A stretch of DNA of 64,000 nucleotides from Halodesulfovibrio aestuarii DSM 17919 = ATCC 29578 (lineage in GTDB: Bacteria > Desulfobacterota > Desulfovibrionia > Desulfovibrionales > Desulfovibrionaceae), in NCBI RefSeq assembly GCF_000384815.1, contig NZ_ARQF01000019.1, forward strand, positions 372,001 to 436,000. Reading direction: 5' to 3'. The translations under genes and the position numbers were made by a program. Shown here piece after piece: positions 44,714 through 58,590 of this stretch. Below the pieces are notes generated by a model, which did not search any database, was not told the origin of the DNA, and saw nothing but the letters and a program-made list of their open reading frames with translations. Each line of letters starts with the position of its first letter. Within the stretch, counting starts at the first letter, position 1.

Positions 44714-46153
44714 ATGCCCAACATTCTTATTATTGATGATGATGTTAATATCTGTGAGACATTTGAAAGTCTCCTTTCTCGCCTTCAATACAACTGCGCC
44801 ACAGCGCAGACTATTGCCAAGGGTTTCGACCTGCTCCGTGAACGTGAATTTGACGTGCTTTTTCTTGATGTCCGTCTTCCTGACGGCAACGGACTGGACT
44901 ACCTTTCCGACATTGCACACTTTGACAACCCACCGGAAGTCATCATCCTTACAGGAGACGGTGATCCTGCCGGCGCAGAAACAGCTATCCAACGCGGGGT
45001 ATGGGATTATCTTGTAAAACCTGCTTCAATCAAAGAAATAACCCAGACGCTCAAACGTGTACTCAAATACCGTCAGGAAAAGCTGGATAAAAGAGGTGAT
45101 ACAAAAACATTGGAAGTTGCGCACATGGTTGGCACAAGCTCAATCATACGCAACTGCTTCAACCTTATGGCACAAGCCGCATCCACAGATGCCAACGTGC
45201 TCATCACTGGCGAAACCGGAACAGGTAAGGAACTCACCGCCCGCACCATCCATGCAAACAGCAAGCGTACCCAAGGCGATTTTGTTGTTGTAGACTGTGC
45301 AGCGCTTACCGAAACATTGCTTGAATCCACTCTCTTCGGACACAAAAAAGGTGCCTTTACCGGTGCGCAGACAGACAAAGACGGGCTTGTAAAACTCGCC
45401 GACAACGGCACCCTATTTCTTGATGAAGTGGGCGAAATGCCCCTTAATATCCAAAAATCATTTTTACGTTTTCTTCAGGAACGTGTATTTCGTCCTGTAG
45501 GAGGCACGGTGGAAGAAAAAAGTAACTTCCGCCTTATTTCTGCGACAAGCCGTAATTTAGCAACTATGGTTGAGCAGGGAGAGTTTCGCCGTGATCTTCT
45601 CTTCCGTTTAAAGACCGTCCATATTGAACTGCCTGCCCTTCGTTTACGTAACGATGATCTCGAGCTGTTGTCCAAATTCAGAATAGAACAGCTCTGTAAG
45701 CAATATGGAATGCCGGTTAAAGATTTTTCTGCGGACTTTTTCCCGATGCTGGCCAAGTATGACTGGCCCGGGAACGTTCGCGAACTGTTTAACGCTCTAG
45801 AACAGGCGTTAGTTGCAGCTGGTTCAGAATCTGTCTTATATGCCAGACACCTTCCAGCTGACATCCGAATTAAAATCGCACAGGCAAACCTTACACGAGG
45901 ACTGGAAAATCAGACAACTCATGCTGACAAGGCTCCGGCGTCTGAAAAATCAGACAAACGAGCTGCAACTCCATTCTCTTTTTCGTTTGACGCGCTGCCA
46001 ACACTACGACAGTTTAAGTCGGATATGGAAAAAAAGTACCTTTTACAGCTTATCGCACAGCATGGTTCCAACATTCATGAAATGCTGGAAACTTCGGGAT
46101 TATCCCGCTCCCACTTCTATGCGTTGCTTAAAAAGTATAATATCTCCTTATAA
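44714..46153 (+). CDS. Sigma-54-dependent response regulator, likely LurR-type lactate regulator
   Basis: 479-residue NtrC-type activator. The receiver domain has ILIIDDDVNICETFES and phospho-acceptor D52 in LFLDVRLPDGNG. The AAA+ domain has Walker A GETGTGKE (about residue 166), the sigma-54-contacting loop GAFTGAQ (about 213) and TLFLDEVGEMPL. The C-terminal Fis-type helix-turn-helix is HGSNIHEMLETSGLSRSHFYALLKK. In D. vulgaris the regulator LurR, encoded beside the same lactate genes, controls them; position and type match here. The ATG at 44714 fits homologue starts; a TTG at 44684 preceded by GAAAGGG is an alternative. Confidence 0.9.
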   Translation: MPNILIIDDDVNICETFESLLSRLQYNCATAQTIAKGFDLLREREFDVLFLDVRLPDGNGLDYLSDIAHFDNPPEVIILTGDGDPAGAETAIQRGVWDYLVKPASIKEITQTLKRVLKYRQEKLDKRGDTKTLEVAHMVGTSSIIRNCFNLMAQAASTDANVLITGETGTGKELTARTIHANSKRTQGDFVVVDCAALTETLLESTLFGHKKGAFTGAQTDKDGLVKLADNGTLFLDEVGEMPLNIQKSFLRFLQERVFRPVGGTVEEKSNFRLISATSRNLATMVEQGEFRRDLLFRLKTVHIELPALRLRNDDLELLSKFRIEQLCKQYGMPVKDFSADFFPMLAKYDWPGNVRELFNALEQALVAAGSESVLYARHLPADIRIKIAQANLTRGLENQTTHADKAPASEKSDKRAATPFSFSFDALPTLRQFKSDMEKKYLLQLIAQHGSNIHEMLETSGLSRSHFYALLKKYNISL

Positions 46154-46252
46154 AACAAGATTGATAAAACAAATACTGTAAACGTGAATTTTCCGTAAAC
46201 AACCATTGTTTGTGTACTCATTTTGTTGTAGAAGGAGCAACGATGTTATAGT

Positions 46253-46270
46253 TGTCTGATATTTAAGACA
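46253..46270 (+). promoter_or_regulatory. GTCT-N8-AGAC palindrome 1, putative activator site
   Basis: TGTCTGATATTTAAGACA, five-base arms around eight AT-rich bases, centred about 190 bases upstream of the -24 element at 46451. It has the same arm sequence and spacing as the element at 46350-46367. Confidence 0.6.
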
Positions 46271-46349
46271 TGATAAACTCCTAAGTTTATAAGCAAATGT
46301 ATTTTCGATTCACTTTTATCGTTCAATACTGAGTGAACAAGCTTCGGCG

Positions 46350-46367
46350 AGTCTTATTTTTCAGACA
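46350..46367 (+). promoter_or_regulatory. GTCT-N8-AGAC palindrome 2, putative activator site
   Basis: AGTCTTATTTTTCAGACA, same GTCT-N8-AGAC plan as the element 97 bases upstream, centred about 93 bases before the -24 element. Two distal sites at these distances are typical for sigma-54 activators. Confidence 0.6.
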
Positions 46368-46383
46368 CAAATGTGATTCTTGA

Positions 46384-50274
<3,891 letters not shown>

Positions 50275-50295
50275 CGCGTAGGCTACTAAGCTGTT

Positions 50296-50341
50296 AAAGG
50301 TTCCCGGCTAGGGAGCGGAAGCCCGACCCGGGAACCTTTTT
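50296..50341 (+). terminator. Hairpin with T run after the PFOR gene
   Basis: AAAGGTTCCCGG at 50296-50307 faces CCGGGAACCTTTT at 50328-50340. It sits inside the lactate unit, so it may be a partial terminator that lets some transcripts continue into the permease gene. Confidence 0.85.
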
Positions 50342-50348
50342 ATTCAAT

Positions 50349-50381
50349 CGTATCCGTTTTAATGGTGGATAAACGGATACG
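50349..50381 (+). promoter_or_regulatory. Stem-loop directly before the lactate permease ribosome binding site
   Basis: CGTATCCGTTT at 50349-50359 is perfectly complementary to AAACGGATACG at 50371-50381. No T run follows. It could protect the 5' end of a processed permease mRNA or serve as an operator. Confidence 0.55.
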
Positions 50382-50414
50382 GTTGCTAACAACCTAAATG
50401 AGGAGCGTTTTCTT

Positions 50415-52100
50415 ATGTTGGCAATGTTTGCTGTTCTGCCTATTCTGGCAGCTCTTATTTTGATGGTAGGCCTTCGCTGGCCTGCAACTAAGGCTATGCC
50501 TGTTGCTTGGGCATGTGCTGTTCTTGGTGCGATGGCAGGTTGGGGTCTTGATGCTAGCTACGTAGCAGCTATGTCTTTCCACGGTCTCATTACAGCAATT
50601 TCCGTACTGATCATTGTTTTTGGTGCGATTCTCATTCTCTACACACTGCAGTACAGCGGTGGTATGGAAACTATTCAGTACGGTATGCAGCAGATTTCCG
50701 GTGACCGCCGTATTCAGGCTATTATCATCGGTTTCATGTTCGCAGCCTTCATTGAAGGTGCTGCAGGCTTCGGTACTCCGGCTGCTCTTGCTGCTCCACT
50801 GCTTCTGTCTCTCGGCTTCCCGCCGCTTGCAGCTGCAGTAATCTGTCTCGTATTTAACTCTTTCCCAGTTACCTTTGGTGCTGTTGGTACTCCGATTATC
50901 CTCGGTCTTAAATACGTTCGTCCACTCGTAGATCAGGCTGTTGCCGCTGGCATCCCTGGACTTAACTTTGCATCTGCTGATCAGTTCAACGCTGTAATCG
51001 GCCAGTGGGCAACTGTTTTCAACGCACCAATGATTTACATTCTTCCTATCTTCATGCTTGGTTTCATCACCCGTTACTTCGGTGTTAACCGTAGCTGGAA
51101 AGAAGGCTTTGGCGCATGGAAATTCTGTGTATTTGCATCTACCGCATTCATCGTACCTTACCTTGCGTTTGCATGGTTGATCGGCCCTGAGTTCCCATCC
51201 CTTATCGGTGGTCTCGTTGGTCTCGGTATCATCATTCTTGGTGCTAAAAACGGTTTCTGCATGCCTAACGATCACTTTGACTTTGGTGATCACGAAAAAT
51301 GGGATCCAGAATGGACTGGCGACATTAAAGGTGGTGGTTCTACCAACTTTACTGCTCACATGTCTCAGTTCCGTGCATGGCTTCCATACATTCTTATCGG
51401 TGTGATCCTTGTTATCACCCGTATTCCTGAACTTGGTCTCAAAGGCATGCTCGCAGGCGTATCACTCAACTTCGACGCAGGCTTCCTTGGTCACCCTGAA
51501 ATTACAAATGCTATTAAGTACCTTTACCTGCCAGGTACCATTCCATTCATTCTTGTTGCTATCATCACCATCGTCCTCCATGGCATGAGTGGCGAAAATA
51601 CCAAGAAAGCTTGGACTGAAGCTATCGTAAAGATGAAGAACCCTACAATTGCTCTCGTATTCGCAGTAGCACTCGTATCTATCTTCCGTCTTTCCGCTAA
51701 CAACCCTGCAGGTCTTCCTTCCATGCCTCTGGCATTGGCGGAAGTTGCAGCTAACATCTTCGGTGGTGCATGGCCTATGTTTGCATCCTTCGTTGGTGGT
51801 TTAGGTGCATTTATTACTGGTTCCAACACAGTATCTGACCTTCTCTTCGCTGAATTCCAGTGGGGAATGGCAGCACAGCTCGAGTTGCCTCGTCAGCTGA
51901 TTGTTGCTGCTCAGGCAGTTGGTGGTGGTATGGGTAACATGGTTTGTATCCACAACATCGTTGCTGCTTGTGCGGTTGTAGGTCTCTCCGGTCAAGAAGG
52001 CGCCATCCTTCGTCGCACCGTATGGCCTTTCCTTCTGTACGGAATCGTGGTTGGTATCGTTGCATCTGTATGCATCGTTATGTTCCCAACCCTCTTCTAA
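50415..52100 (+). CDS. lldP: L-lactate permease (LctP/LldP family)
   Basis: 561-residue inner membrane proton symporter of the lactate permease family, with about 12-13 hydrophobic segments. Family regions include [47 protein letters not shown] and the late [24 protein letters not shown] with [21 protein letters not shown] lies 10 bases before the ATG. It follows the PFOR gene after a terminator-like hairpin and precedes the D-lactate dehydrogenase gene, so it is the uptake step of the locus. It may carry both lactate isomers and glycolate, as known for the family. Confidence 0.95.
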   Translation: MLAMFAVLPILAALILMVGLRWPATKAMPVAWACAVLGAMAGWGLDASYVAAMSFHGLITAISVLIIVFGAILILYTLQYSGGMETIQYGMQQISGDRRIQAIIIGFMFAAFIEGAAGFGTPAALAAPLLLSLGFPPLAAAVICLVFNSFPVTFGAVGTPIILGLKYVRPLVDQAVAAGIPGLNFASADQFNAVIGQWATVFNAPMIYILPIFMLGFITRYFGVNRSWKEGFGAWKFCVFASTAFIVPYLAFAWLIGPEFPSLIGGLVGLGIIILGAKNGFCMPNDHFDFGDHEKWDPEWTGDIKGGGSTNFTAHMSQFRAWLPYILIGVILVITRIPELGLKGMLAGVSLNFDAGFLGHPEITNAIKYLYLPGTIPFILVAIITIVLHGMSGENTKKAWTEAIVKMKNPTIALVFAVALVSIFRLSANNPAGLPSMPLALAEVAANIFGGAWPMFASFVGGLGAFITGSNTVSDLLFAEFQWGMAAQLELPRQLIVAAQAVGGGMGNMVCIHNIVAACAVVGLSGQEGAILRRTVWPFLLYGIVVGIVASVCIVMFPTLF

Positions 52101-52113
52101 AATATACTTTGCC

Positions 52114-52137
52114 GGAGACAGCCGACAGGCTGTCTCC
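52114..52137 (+). terminator. First stem-loop after the lactate permease gene
   Basis: GGAGACAGCC and GGCTGTCTCC form a perfect 10-bp stem with a four-base loop. Only AGCTTTCTT follows, so termination would be weak. Confidence 0.55.
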
Positions 52138-52161
52138 AGCTTTCTTGCTAGTGTATTGAAG

Positions 52162-52197
52162 AACGGGGCTACTGCGGAAGTGTGCCCCGTTTTTTTA
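52162..52197 (+). terminator. Second stem-loop with T run after the lactate permease gene
   Basis: AACGGGGC faces GCCCCGTT, followed by TTTTTT. It lies before the D-lactate dehydrogenase gene and may again be a partial terminator in the unit. Confidence 0.75.
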
Positions 52198-52284
52198 AAA
52201 GGTTCGGTCCTCCTGTTCGTTGCCGGTTAATTGTGAACAGGTTGAATACCGTTTGTAGACAACATGATTATTGAGGAGAACTCC

Positions 52285-53670
52285 GTGATTAGTGCGTCCT
52301 TAACTAAAGAATTTGAAGCCGTAGTAGGCAGTGAAAACGTATTTACCTCTGAGCCAGAGCGTCAGGCATATTCTTATGACTCTGCTGTGCTTGAACCTGT
52401 AACCCCTGCATTGGTTGTTCGCCCGACCAATTCTGAAGAGCTGGGCAAAGTTATCGCTCTTTGTAACGAAAACAACTGTCCAATTACTGTACGCGGTGCT
52501 GGCACAAACCTTTCAGGTGGAACCATTCCAGACAAACGCGACGGTATTGTTGTTCTCACCAACGGCCTTAACAAGATCCTCGAAATTAACGAAGAAGATC
52601 TCTACGCTGTTGTTCAGCCTGGTGTTGTTACAGCACAGTTTGCGCAAGAAGTTGCAAAACGTGGTCTGTTCTACCCACCAGACCCGGGTTCTCAGGCTGT
52701 TTCCACCATTGGTGGTAACGTAGCAGAAAACGCTGGCGGCCTTCGTGGTCTCAAATACGGCGTTACTAAAGATTACGTAATGGGCTTGGACTTTTTTGAT
52801 GTTAACGGTCAGCTCGTTAAAACTGGTTCCCGTACTGTTAAGTGCGTAACCGGCTACAACCTTGCTGGCCTTATGGCTGCTTCTGAAGGCACTCTCGGTG
52901 TATTCAACGAAATTATCCTCAAACTTACTCCGCCACCTGCAGCTTCTAAAGCTATGATGGCAGTATTTGATGATGTTAACAAAGCTTCTGAAGCTGTTGC
53001 TTCCATCATCTCCGCGCACGTTGTTCCTTGTACTCTCGAGTTCATGGATCAGGCTGCTCTTAAACACGTTGAAGCATACACCAAAGCTGGCCTCCCAGTA
53101 GAAGCTGCTGCTATTCTTCTTATTGAAGTAGACGGCCATCCAGGACAGGTTGCAGACGAAGCTGCTGTTGTAGAAAAATGTCTCACTAAATCCGGTGCAA
53201 CTGCTGTTCACGTTGCAAAAGATGCTGAAGAGAAATTCAAACTGTGGGAAGCTCGTCGTAACGCGCTGCCAGCACTTGCTCGCGCTAAGCCGACCACTGT
53301 TCTTGAAGATGCAACAGTACCTCGTTCCCAGATTCCTGCAATGGTTGCAGCAATTAACGACATCGCAAAGAAATACGATCTCGCTATCGGTACCTTCGGC
53401 CACGCTGGCGACGGTAACCTGCACCCGACTATTCTTTGTGACCGTCGTGATGCTAAAGAATTCCATCGAGTAGAAGAAGCTGTCGATAACATCTTCGACG
53501 TAGCCCTTTCCCTCAAAGGTACTCTTTCCGGCGAACACGGTATCGGCATGGCAAAATCCAAATGGATGGAAAAGGAAACTTCCCGCGCTACTATTGACTA
53601 CTCCCTCAATATGAAGCGTGCGATTGATCCTAACAACATCCTCAACCCAGGCAAAATCATCGCAGGTTAA
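52285..53670 (+). CDS. FAD-linked D-lactate dehydrogenase (GlcD-like subunit)
   Basis: 461-residue flavoprotein of the FAD_binding_4 / GlcD family. The FAD-binding domain has VTVRGAGTNLSGG-like ITVRGAGTNLSGGTIPDKRDGIV, PPDPGSQAVSTIGGNVAENAGGLRGLKYG and TGYNLAGLMAASEGTLGV. The C-terminal cap has TFGHAGDGNLHPTILCDR and LSGEHGIGMAKSKWM. It oxidises D-lactate to pyruvate and passes electrons to the Fe-S protein encoded next. GAGGAGAA at 52273 is 5 bases before GTG 52285, so GTG is the likely start; the ATG at 52264 has no site upstream. The Fe-S gene begins 4 bases after the stop. Confidence 0.92.
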   Translation: MISASLTKEFEAVVGSENVFTSEPERQAYSYDSAVLEPVTPALVVRPTNSEELGKVIALCNENNCPITVRGAGTNLSGGTIPDKRDGIVVLTNGLNKILEINEEDLYAVVQPGVVTAQFAQEVAKRGLFYPPDPGSQAVSTIGGNVAENAGGLRGLKYGVTKDYVMGLDFFDVNGQLVKTGSRTVKCVTGYNLAGLMAASEGTLGVFNEIILKLTPPPAASKAMMAVFDDVNKASEAVASIISAHVVPCTLEFMDQAALKHVEAYTKAGLPVEAAAILLIEVDGHPGQVADEAAVVEKCLTKSGATAVHVAKDAEEKFKLWEARRNALPALARAKPTTVLEDATVPRSQIPAMVAAINDIAKKYDLAIGTFGHAGDGNLHPTILCDRRDAKEFHRVEEAVDNIFDVALSLKGTLSGEHGIGMAKSKWMEKETSRATIDYSLNMKRAIDPNNILNPGKIIAG

Positions 53671-53674
53671 TATT

Positions 53675-54970
53675 ATGTCAGCAGATCTTACAAAACTTGC
53701 GAAGCTCCTTCAGGAGCTGGACGATCAGATGGTTGCCTGCATGAAGTGCGGCATGTGTCAGGCTGTATGTCCAGTTTTCTCCGAAACTATGAAGGAGTCT
53801 GACGTAACCCGTGGTAAAATTGCCCTGCTCGAACGTCTTGCAGCAGAACTCATCAACGATGCAGAAGGTGTTCAGGAAGCCCTGAACCGCTGTCTGCTCT
53901 GTGGTTCCTGTGGCGCTAACTGTCCTTCCGGTGTACAGATCAGTGATATCTTCATTAAGGCTCGTACTATTGTGAACCAGTACATGGGCCTTTCCCCAGT
54001 GAAGAAAGCTATCCTGCGCGGCATGGTAGGTAACCCTAAGCTCTTTAACATGCTTCTCGATTTCGGTTCTAAATTCCAGAACCTCATGACATCTAAGGCA
54101 TCAGAAAAACAGGGTACCCGTAAAGCACCTTTACTCGAGCCATTTATCGGTAACCGTCATTTTAATCCGGTTGCTAAAAAGTCACTGCACGCTAAATATG
54201 GTACTATTGATACTCCAGCTGGAAAATCCGGCATCCGAGTTCTCTTCTTCCCTGGCTGTGTAGCTGATAAGATGTACACCAACATGGGTGAAGCATGTCT
54301 GAAGGTATTTAAACACCACGGAGTTGGTGTCTGGATGCCCGCAACTCAGGCGTGTTGTGGTATCCCTGCTCTTTCTGCAGGTGATAAAAAAGCCTATGAT
54401 AAGATGGTGAAATACAATACAGAAATCTTTGCAGAGGGCGAATACGATTATATTGTTGCTCCTTGCGGTTCCTGTATTTCCACCATCATGAAATACTGGC
54501 CTAAGTACGGTAAAGAGTACCCGGCCGACATGCAGAGAAAAATTGAAAAAATTGCTGCTAAAGCAATGGATATCAACGAATTCCTCGTAGATGTTCTGGG
54601 TGTTAAGCCGGAAGGTGAAGCACCTAAGGGCGGAAAAAAGGTAACCTTCCATGACTCTTGTCACCTTAAGAAGGGCCTCGGCGTAGCAGAACAGCCACGT
54701 GACCTTATCCGCATGAACAGCAACTACGAACTGGTAGAAATGAATGAAGCGGATCGCTGCTGTGGATGTGGCGGTACCTTTACATTATACCACTATGATC
54801 TTTCTAAAAAGATCGGGGGACGTAAACGTAACAACGTTATTGAGACGGGTGCTAATGTTGTATCCACAGGCTGTCCGGCTTGTATGATGCAACTGAACGA
54901 TATGCTTTCACAAAACGGCGACGACGTAGAAGTAAAGCATAGCATCGAACTCTACGCTGAAACCCTATAG
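53675..54970 (+). CDS. Fe-S partner of D-lactate dehydrogenase (GlcF-like, CCG domains)
   Basis: 431-residue electron-transfer protein. Two 4Fe-4S motifs lie near the N-terminus, CMKCGMCQAVCPVF (about residue 22) and CLLCGSCGANCPSG (about 72). Two cysteine-rich CCG domains follow, one with FPGCVADKMY and ACCGIPALSAGD, the other with FHDSCHLKKGLGVAEQPRDLI and CCGCGGTFTLYHYDLS. This is the GlcF / heterodisulfide-reductase subunit D plan, accepting electrons from the flavoprotein encoded 4 bases upstream and delivering them to the membrane pool or another carrier. The tight spacing suggests translational coupling. Confidence 0.9.
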   Translation: MSADLTKLAKLLQELDDQMVACMKCGMCQAVCPVFSETMKESDVTRGKIALLERLAAELINDAEGVQEALNRCLLCGSCGANCPSGVQISDIFIKARTIVNQYMGLSPVKKAILRGMVGNPKLFNMLLDFGSKFQNLMTSKASEKQGTRKAPLLEPFIGNRHFNPVAKKSLHAKYGTIDTPAGKSGIRVLFFPGCVADKMYTNMGEACLKVFKHHGVGVWMPATQACCGIPALSAGDKKAYDKMVKYNTEIFAEGEYDYIVAPCGSCISTIMKYWPKYGKEYPADMQRKIEKIAAKAMDINEFLVDVLGVKPEGEAPKGGKKVTFHDSCHLKKGLGVAEQPRDLIRMNSNYELVEMNEADRCCGCGGTFTLYHYDLSKKIGGRKRNNVIETGANVVSTGCPACMMQLNDMLSQNGDDVEVKHSIELYAETL

Positions 54971-55021
54971 TCGCTTTGCGATTTATGGTTCAGTGACGAC
55001 GTCCTGAACTTACAGACTGAA

Positions 55022-55127
55022 ACAAATCCGTACATTGTCGGAATGCGGGAATGCTTCTTGCCAATACGCAAACAATATTGCGTAACAGCTTGAATTTTCT
55101 ACTGCATCAGGCAATGTACGGGTTTGT
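55022..55127 (+). promoter_or_regulatory. Long-armed stem-loop between the Fe-S protein gene and pta
   Basis: Arms ACAAATCCGTACATTG at 55022-55037 and CAATGTACGGGTTTGT at 55112-55127 pair at 15 of 16 positions, and the odd one is a U-G pair in RNA. Inside is a smaller hairpin TACGCAA/TTGCGTA near 55065-55084. No T run follows. The 250-base gap has no gene. Confidence 0.6.
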
Positions 55128-55220
55128 CATCGGTCTGCAGAAGTATTCTCCAGGAAGCGGTTCTGGGGATGCAGGTTCGATAATTTTGGCTAGTATCAAT
55201 GGATATGCAAGGAGTCCATA

Positions 55221-57335
55221 GTGTCCCACAACCTTTACATTACAGCTACCGAAGCAAGAACAGGTAAATCTGCTGTTGTTCTCGGCATGATGCAGTTGCT
55301 TACCAAAGACATTAGCAACGTTGCGTTCTTCCGCCCTATCATCAACGATGATGAAACCGGTAAAAAAGACCACGACATTAACCTTATTCTTGAATATTTC
55401 GGTATGGATATCCCTTACGAGGATACCTACGCGTACACGCTCAATCAGGCACGTGAATTGATCAACAACGGTCAACGCTCCATGCTGCTTGAAAATATTC
55501 TCAACAAATACACTCAGCTTGCCAACAAATACGATTTTGTTCTTTGCGAAGGAACAGACTTTCTTGGCAAAGATGCAGCATTCGAATTCGATCTCAACGC
55601 AGATATCGCCGCAAACTTAGGCTCTCCTGTTCTTGTTGTTGTCAACGGACAGAAACAGGACTGTGAAGAGATCATCAGCTCTACTAAGCTCACACTCGAT
55701 TCCCTTGAAGATAAAGGACTCGATATTGTCGCTGCTGTTATCAACCGTGCAGAAGTAACCTCCGCACATTGTGCTGACATTATTTCCCAGCTCGGCACTA
55801 AAGAAGGTGCGGAAAAAGCACTTGCTGTTTACATCATTCCTGAAGAACCAACCTTAAGCAAACCAACCATGAAAGACGTGGCGGACTGGCTTGAAGGTGA
55901 AGTTGTTTACGGTGAAGACCGTCTTGATTCCCGTGTAGACGACCTGTGCGTTGCTGCAATGCAGATTGGTAACTTCCTCGACTACGTCACAGAAGCCAGT
56001 CTTGTTATTACTCCTGGCGACCGTTCTGACATCATTATTTCTGCCCTCGCATCCCGTATGTCTTCCGCATACCCGGATATCTCCGGTATCGTTCTCACCG
56101 GCGGTCTTGAGATGGCAAAAAATGTTCGCCGCCTTGTAGAAGGCTGGTCTGCTGCGCCGATTCCTGTAGTCAGCGTTAAACAGCACACCTACCTTGCTAT
56201 TCAGGTTCTGAACCAGCTTTACGGTAGAATTGACCCGCAGGATAGCCGCCGCGTTGCTACTGCCCTCGGTATTTTCGAAGACAACGTAGACACAGCTGAA
56301 ATTTCCCGTCGCGTTATCTCCCGTAAATCTGACAAAATTACGCCGAAGATGTTTGAGTTTAACCTTATTGAAAAGGCTAAAGCTAACAAAATGCGCATTG
56401 TTCTCCCTGAAGGTCAGGAAGAACGCATTTTGCGTGCAGCTGAAATGCTCAACCGTCGCGGCGTTGCAGAAATCATTCTCCTTGGCAATATTGATGTTGT
56501 TAAGCAGAAAATTTCTGACTTAGGTCTTCAGCTCTCTGATGTTGCGATTATCCAGCCGGAACTTGCGCCTAATTTTGAAGACTACGTAGAAACCTACTTT
56601 GAAGCACGTAAGAAAAAAGGCATCAGCATGGAACACGCTCGTGATACCATGTGTGATACCACCTACTACGGCACCATGATGGTTAAAAAAGGCGATGCAG
56701 ACGGCATGGTATCCGGTGCGGTTAACACCACTGCCCACACAATTCGCCCTGCGTTTGAGTTTATTAAAACCAAACCGGAAGCTTCCATTGTTTCTTCCGT
56801 TTTCCTCATGTGTCTTAAAGACCGTGTTCTCGTATTCGGTGACTGCGCAGTTAACCCGAACCCTACCTCTGAACAGCTTGCTGAAATCGCAATAGGTTCT
56901 GCAGACACTGCACGCATCTTCAATGTCGACCCACGCATTGCAATGCTTTCCTACTCCACCGGTTCTTCCGGTAAGGGTGCAGACGTTGAGAAAGTTATTG
57001 AAGCAACAAGAATTGCACATGAACGCGCTCCTCATCTCGAGCTGGAAGGCCCACTCCAGTATGATGCTGCGATCGACGCTGACGTTGCTGCAACCAAGCT
57101 TCCTGATTCAAAAGTTGCCGGTAAGGCCACCGTATTTATTTTCCCTGACCTGAATACTGGTAACAACACTTACAAAGCTGTACAGCGTGCTGCAAATGCA
57201 GTGGCAATCGGTCCGGTCTTGCAGGGACTCAATAAGCCTGTTAACGACTTGTCTCGCGGTTGTACCGTACCAGATATTGTAAACACTGTTGCCATTACAG
57301 CAATTCAGGCACAGGCAGAAAAAGGGCTTATCTAG
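55221..57335 (+). CDS. pta: Phosphate acetyltransferase, long form with BioD-like and DRTGG domains
   Basis: 704-residue enzyme that converts acetyl-CoA and phosphate to acetyl phosphate. Residues about 1-200 form a BioD-like P-loop domain (LYITATEARTGKSAVVLGMM), about 215-330 a DRTGG regulatory domain and about 375-700 the catalytic PTA domain (RIVLPEGQEERILRAAEML, ADGMVSGAVNTTAHTIRPA, LSYSTGSSGKGADVEKV). The domain plan equals that of the E. coli long form. The start is GTG with AAGGAG 6 bases upstream. ackA follows 26 bases after the stop, so the two steps of substrate-level ATP formation are encoded together. Confidence 0.95.
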   Translation: MSHNLYITATEARTGKSAVVLGMMQLLTKDISNVAFFRPIINDDETGKKDHDINLILEYFGMDIPYEDTYAYTLNQARELINNGQRSMLLENILNKYTQLANKYDFVLCEGTDFLGKDAAFEFDLNADIAANLGSPVLVVVNGQKQDCEEIISSTKLTLDSLEDKGLDIVAAVINRAEVTSAHCADIISQLGTKEGAEKALAVYIIPEEPTLSKPTMKDVADWLEGEVVYGEDRLDSRVDDLCVAAMQIGNFLDYVTEASLVITPGDRSDIIISALASRMSSAYPDISGIVLTGGLEMAKNVRRLVEGWSAAPIPVVSVKQHTYLAIQVLNQLYGRIDPQDSRRVATALGIFEDNVDTAEISRRVISRKSDKITPKMFEFNLIEKAKANKMRIVLPEGQEERILRAAEMLNRRGVAEIILLGNIDVVKQKISDLGLQLSDVAIIQPELAPNFEDYVETYFEARKKKGISMEHARDTMCDTTYYGTMMVKKGDADGMVSGAVNTTAHTIRPAFEFIKTKPEASIVSSVFLMCLKDRVLVFGDCAVNPNPTSEQLAEIAIGSADTARIFNVDPRIAMLSYSTGSSGKGADVEKVIEATRIAHERAPHLELEGPLQYDAAIDADVAATKLPDSKVAGKATVFIFPDLNTGNNTYKAVQRAANAVAIGPVLQGLNKPVNDLSRGCTVPDIVNTVAITAIQAQAEKGLI

Positions 57336-57361
57336 CCAAGCCATTTAAAGGATAAAAATAG

Positions 57362-58564
57362 ATGAACGTACTCGTAATTAACTCCGGCTCTTCTTCCCTC
57401 AAATTTCAGCTGATCAATATGGAAAACGAAACCGCTCTTTGTTCCGGTCTCGTAGAACGTATCGGTCAGGATATGGGTAAACTTGTTAACAAGCTTGCTC
57501 CAGATACTGATGACGAGCGTAAAGTTGTTATCGACGAGCCATTTGCAGATCACGAAACCGCTATGAAGCGTGTTGTTGACCTGCTCACCGACGAAAACGA
57601 CGGCGTGATCAAAGACAGATCTGAGATCTACGCAATCGGCCACCGTGTACTCCTCGGTGGTGAAGAGATCAAAGAATCTGTAAAAGTAACTGACGAAGTA
57701 AAAGAAATCATCCGCAAATACATTCCACTCGGTCCTTTGCACAACCCTGCAAACCTTGCTGGCATTGAAGTTTGTGAACACCTTTTCCCGGGCACTCCTA
57801 ACGTTGGTGTATTCGATACCGAATTCCATCAGACTATGCCTGAAAAAGCATTTCTCTACCCGCTTCCATACGAGCTTTACGAAGATCTCAGAATTCGTCG
57901 TTACGGCTTCCATGGTACTTCCCACCGTTTTGTTGCTAAAAGAGCAGCTAAATTCCTCGGTAAAGCACCAGAAGACGTTAACCTCGTTATCTGTCACCTC
58001 GGTAACGGCTGCTCCATGTCTGCTGTAAAAGCAGGCAAATGTGTTGATACCACTATGGGTATTACTCCTCTCGAAGGCCTCATGATGGGTACCCGTTGTG
58101 GTGATATCGACCCTGCTCTCGTTCCTTTCATCATGGAGCGTAAAGGTCTTACCGGTGAAGAAGTTGACACCCTCATGAACAAACAGTCCGGTCTCTTCGG
58201 TATCTGCGGCATGAGCGACATGCGCGATATCCACGCTGCAGTTGATAACGGCGATACAAAAGCTGAAACTGCTCTCGACATGTTTGTTTACCGCATCAGA
58301 AAATACGTTGGTTCCTACTTTGCAGCACTCGGCAATGTTGACGCTATCGTGTTTACTGCCGGTATCGGTGAAAACGACGACATCGTTCGCGAAATGGTTT
58401 GTGCAGACATGGACCTCTTCGGTCTCAAAATTGATACCGAAGAAAACGCTACCCGTCGTGGCACTGAGCGTTCTTTGAATGGTGGTGGCAAGACAGAAAT
58501 CCTTGTTATTCCAACCAACGAAGAACTCGAAATCGCTCAGGCTACTGTAAAAGTACTCGGTTAG
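57362..58564 (+). CDS. ackA: Acetate kinase
   Basis: 400-residue ASKHA-fold kinase that makes ATP and acetate from acetyl phosphate. Motifs are NVLVINSGSSSLKFQLI at the start, the conserved RRYGFHGTSHRFV, HLGNGCSMSAVKAGKCVDTTMGITPLEGLMMGTRCGDIDP and VFTAGIGENDDIVR near the end. AAAGGATAAAAAT precedes the ATG. It lies 26 bases after pta. A strong hairpin follows before the DRTGG gene. This is the step that yields net ATP during lactate oxidation before electron transport. Confidence 0.96.
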   Translation: MNVLVINSGSSSLKFQLINMENETALCSGLVERIGQDMGKLVNKLAPDTDDERKVVIDEPFADHETAMKRVVDLLTDENDGVIKDRSEIYAIGHRVLLGGEEIKESVKVTDEVKEIIRKYIPLGPLHNPANLAGIEVCEHLFPGTPNVGVFDTEFHQTMPEKAFLYPLPYELYEDLRIRRYGFHGTSHRFVAKRAAKFLGKAPEDVNLVICHLGNGCSMSAVKAGKCVDTTMGITPLEGLMMGTRCGDIDPALVPFIMERKGLTGEEVDTLMNKQSGLFGICGMSDMRDIHAAVDNGDTKAETALDMFVYRIRKYVGSYFAALGNVDAIVFTAGIGENDDIVREMVCADMDLFGLKIDTEENATRRGTERSLNGGGKTEILVIPTNEELEIAQATVKVLG

Positions 58565-58590
58565 TATTTCAGTTTATTTGCGAAGATAAT

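Noticed and set aside
55047..55062. GGGAATGCTTCTTGCC before pta as a sigma-54 promoter
   Set aside because: The -12 part and spacing fit, but the -24 half (GGGAAT) is poor and it lies inside the long stem-loop; too weak to call.
55165..55200. GGTTCGATAATTTTGGC as a tRNA T-arm
   Set aside because: No acceptor stem, anticodon arm or CCA-side partner can be drawn around it. No tRNA was found anywhere in the window.
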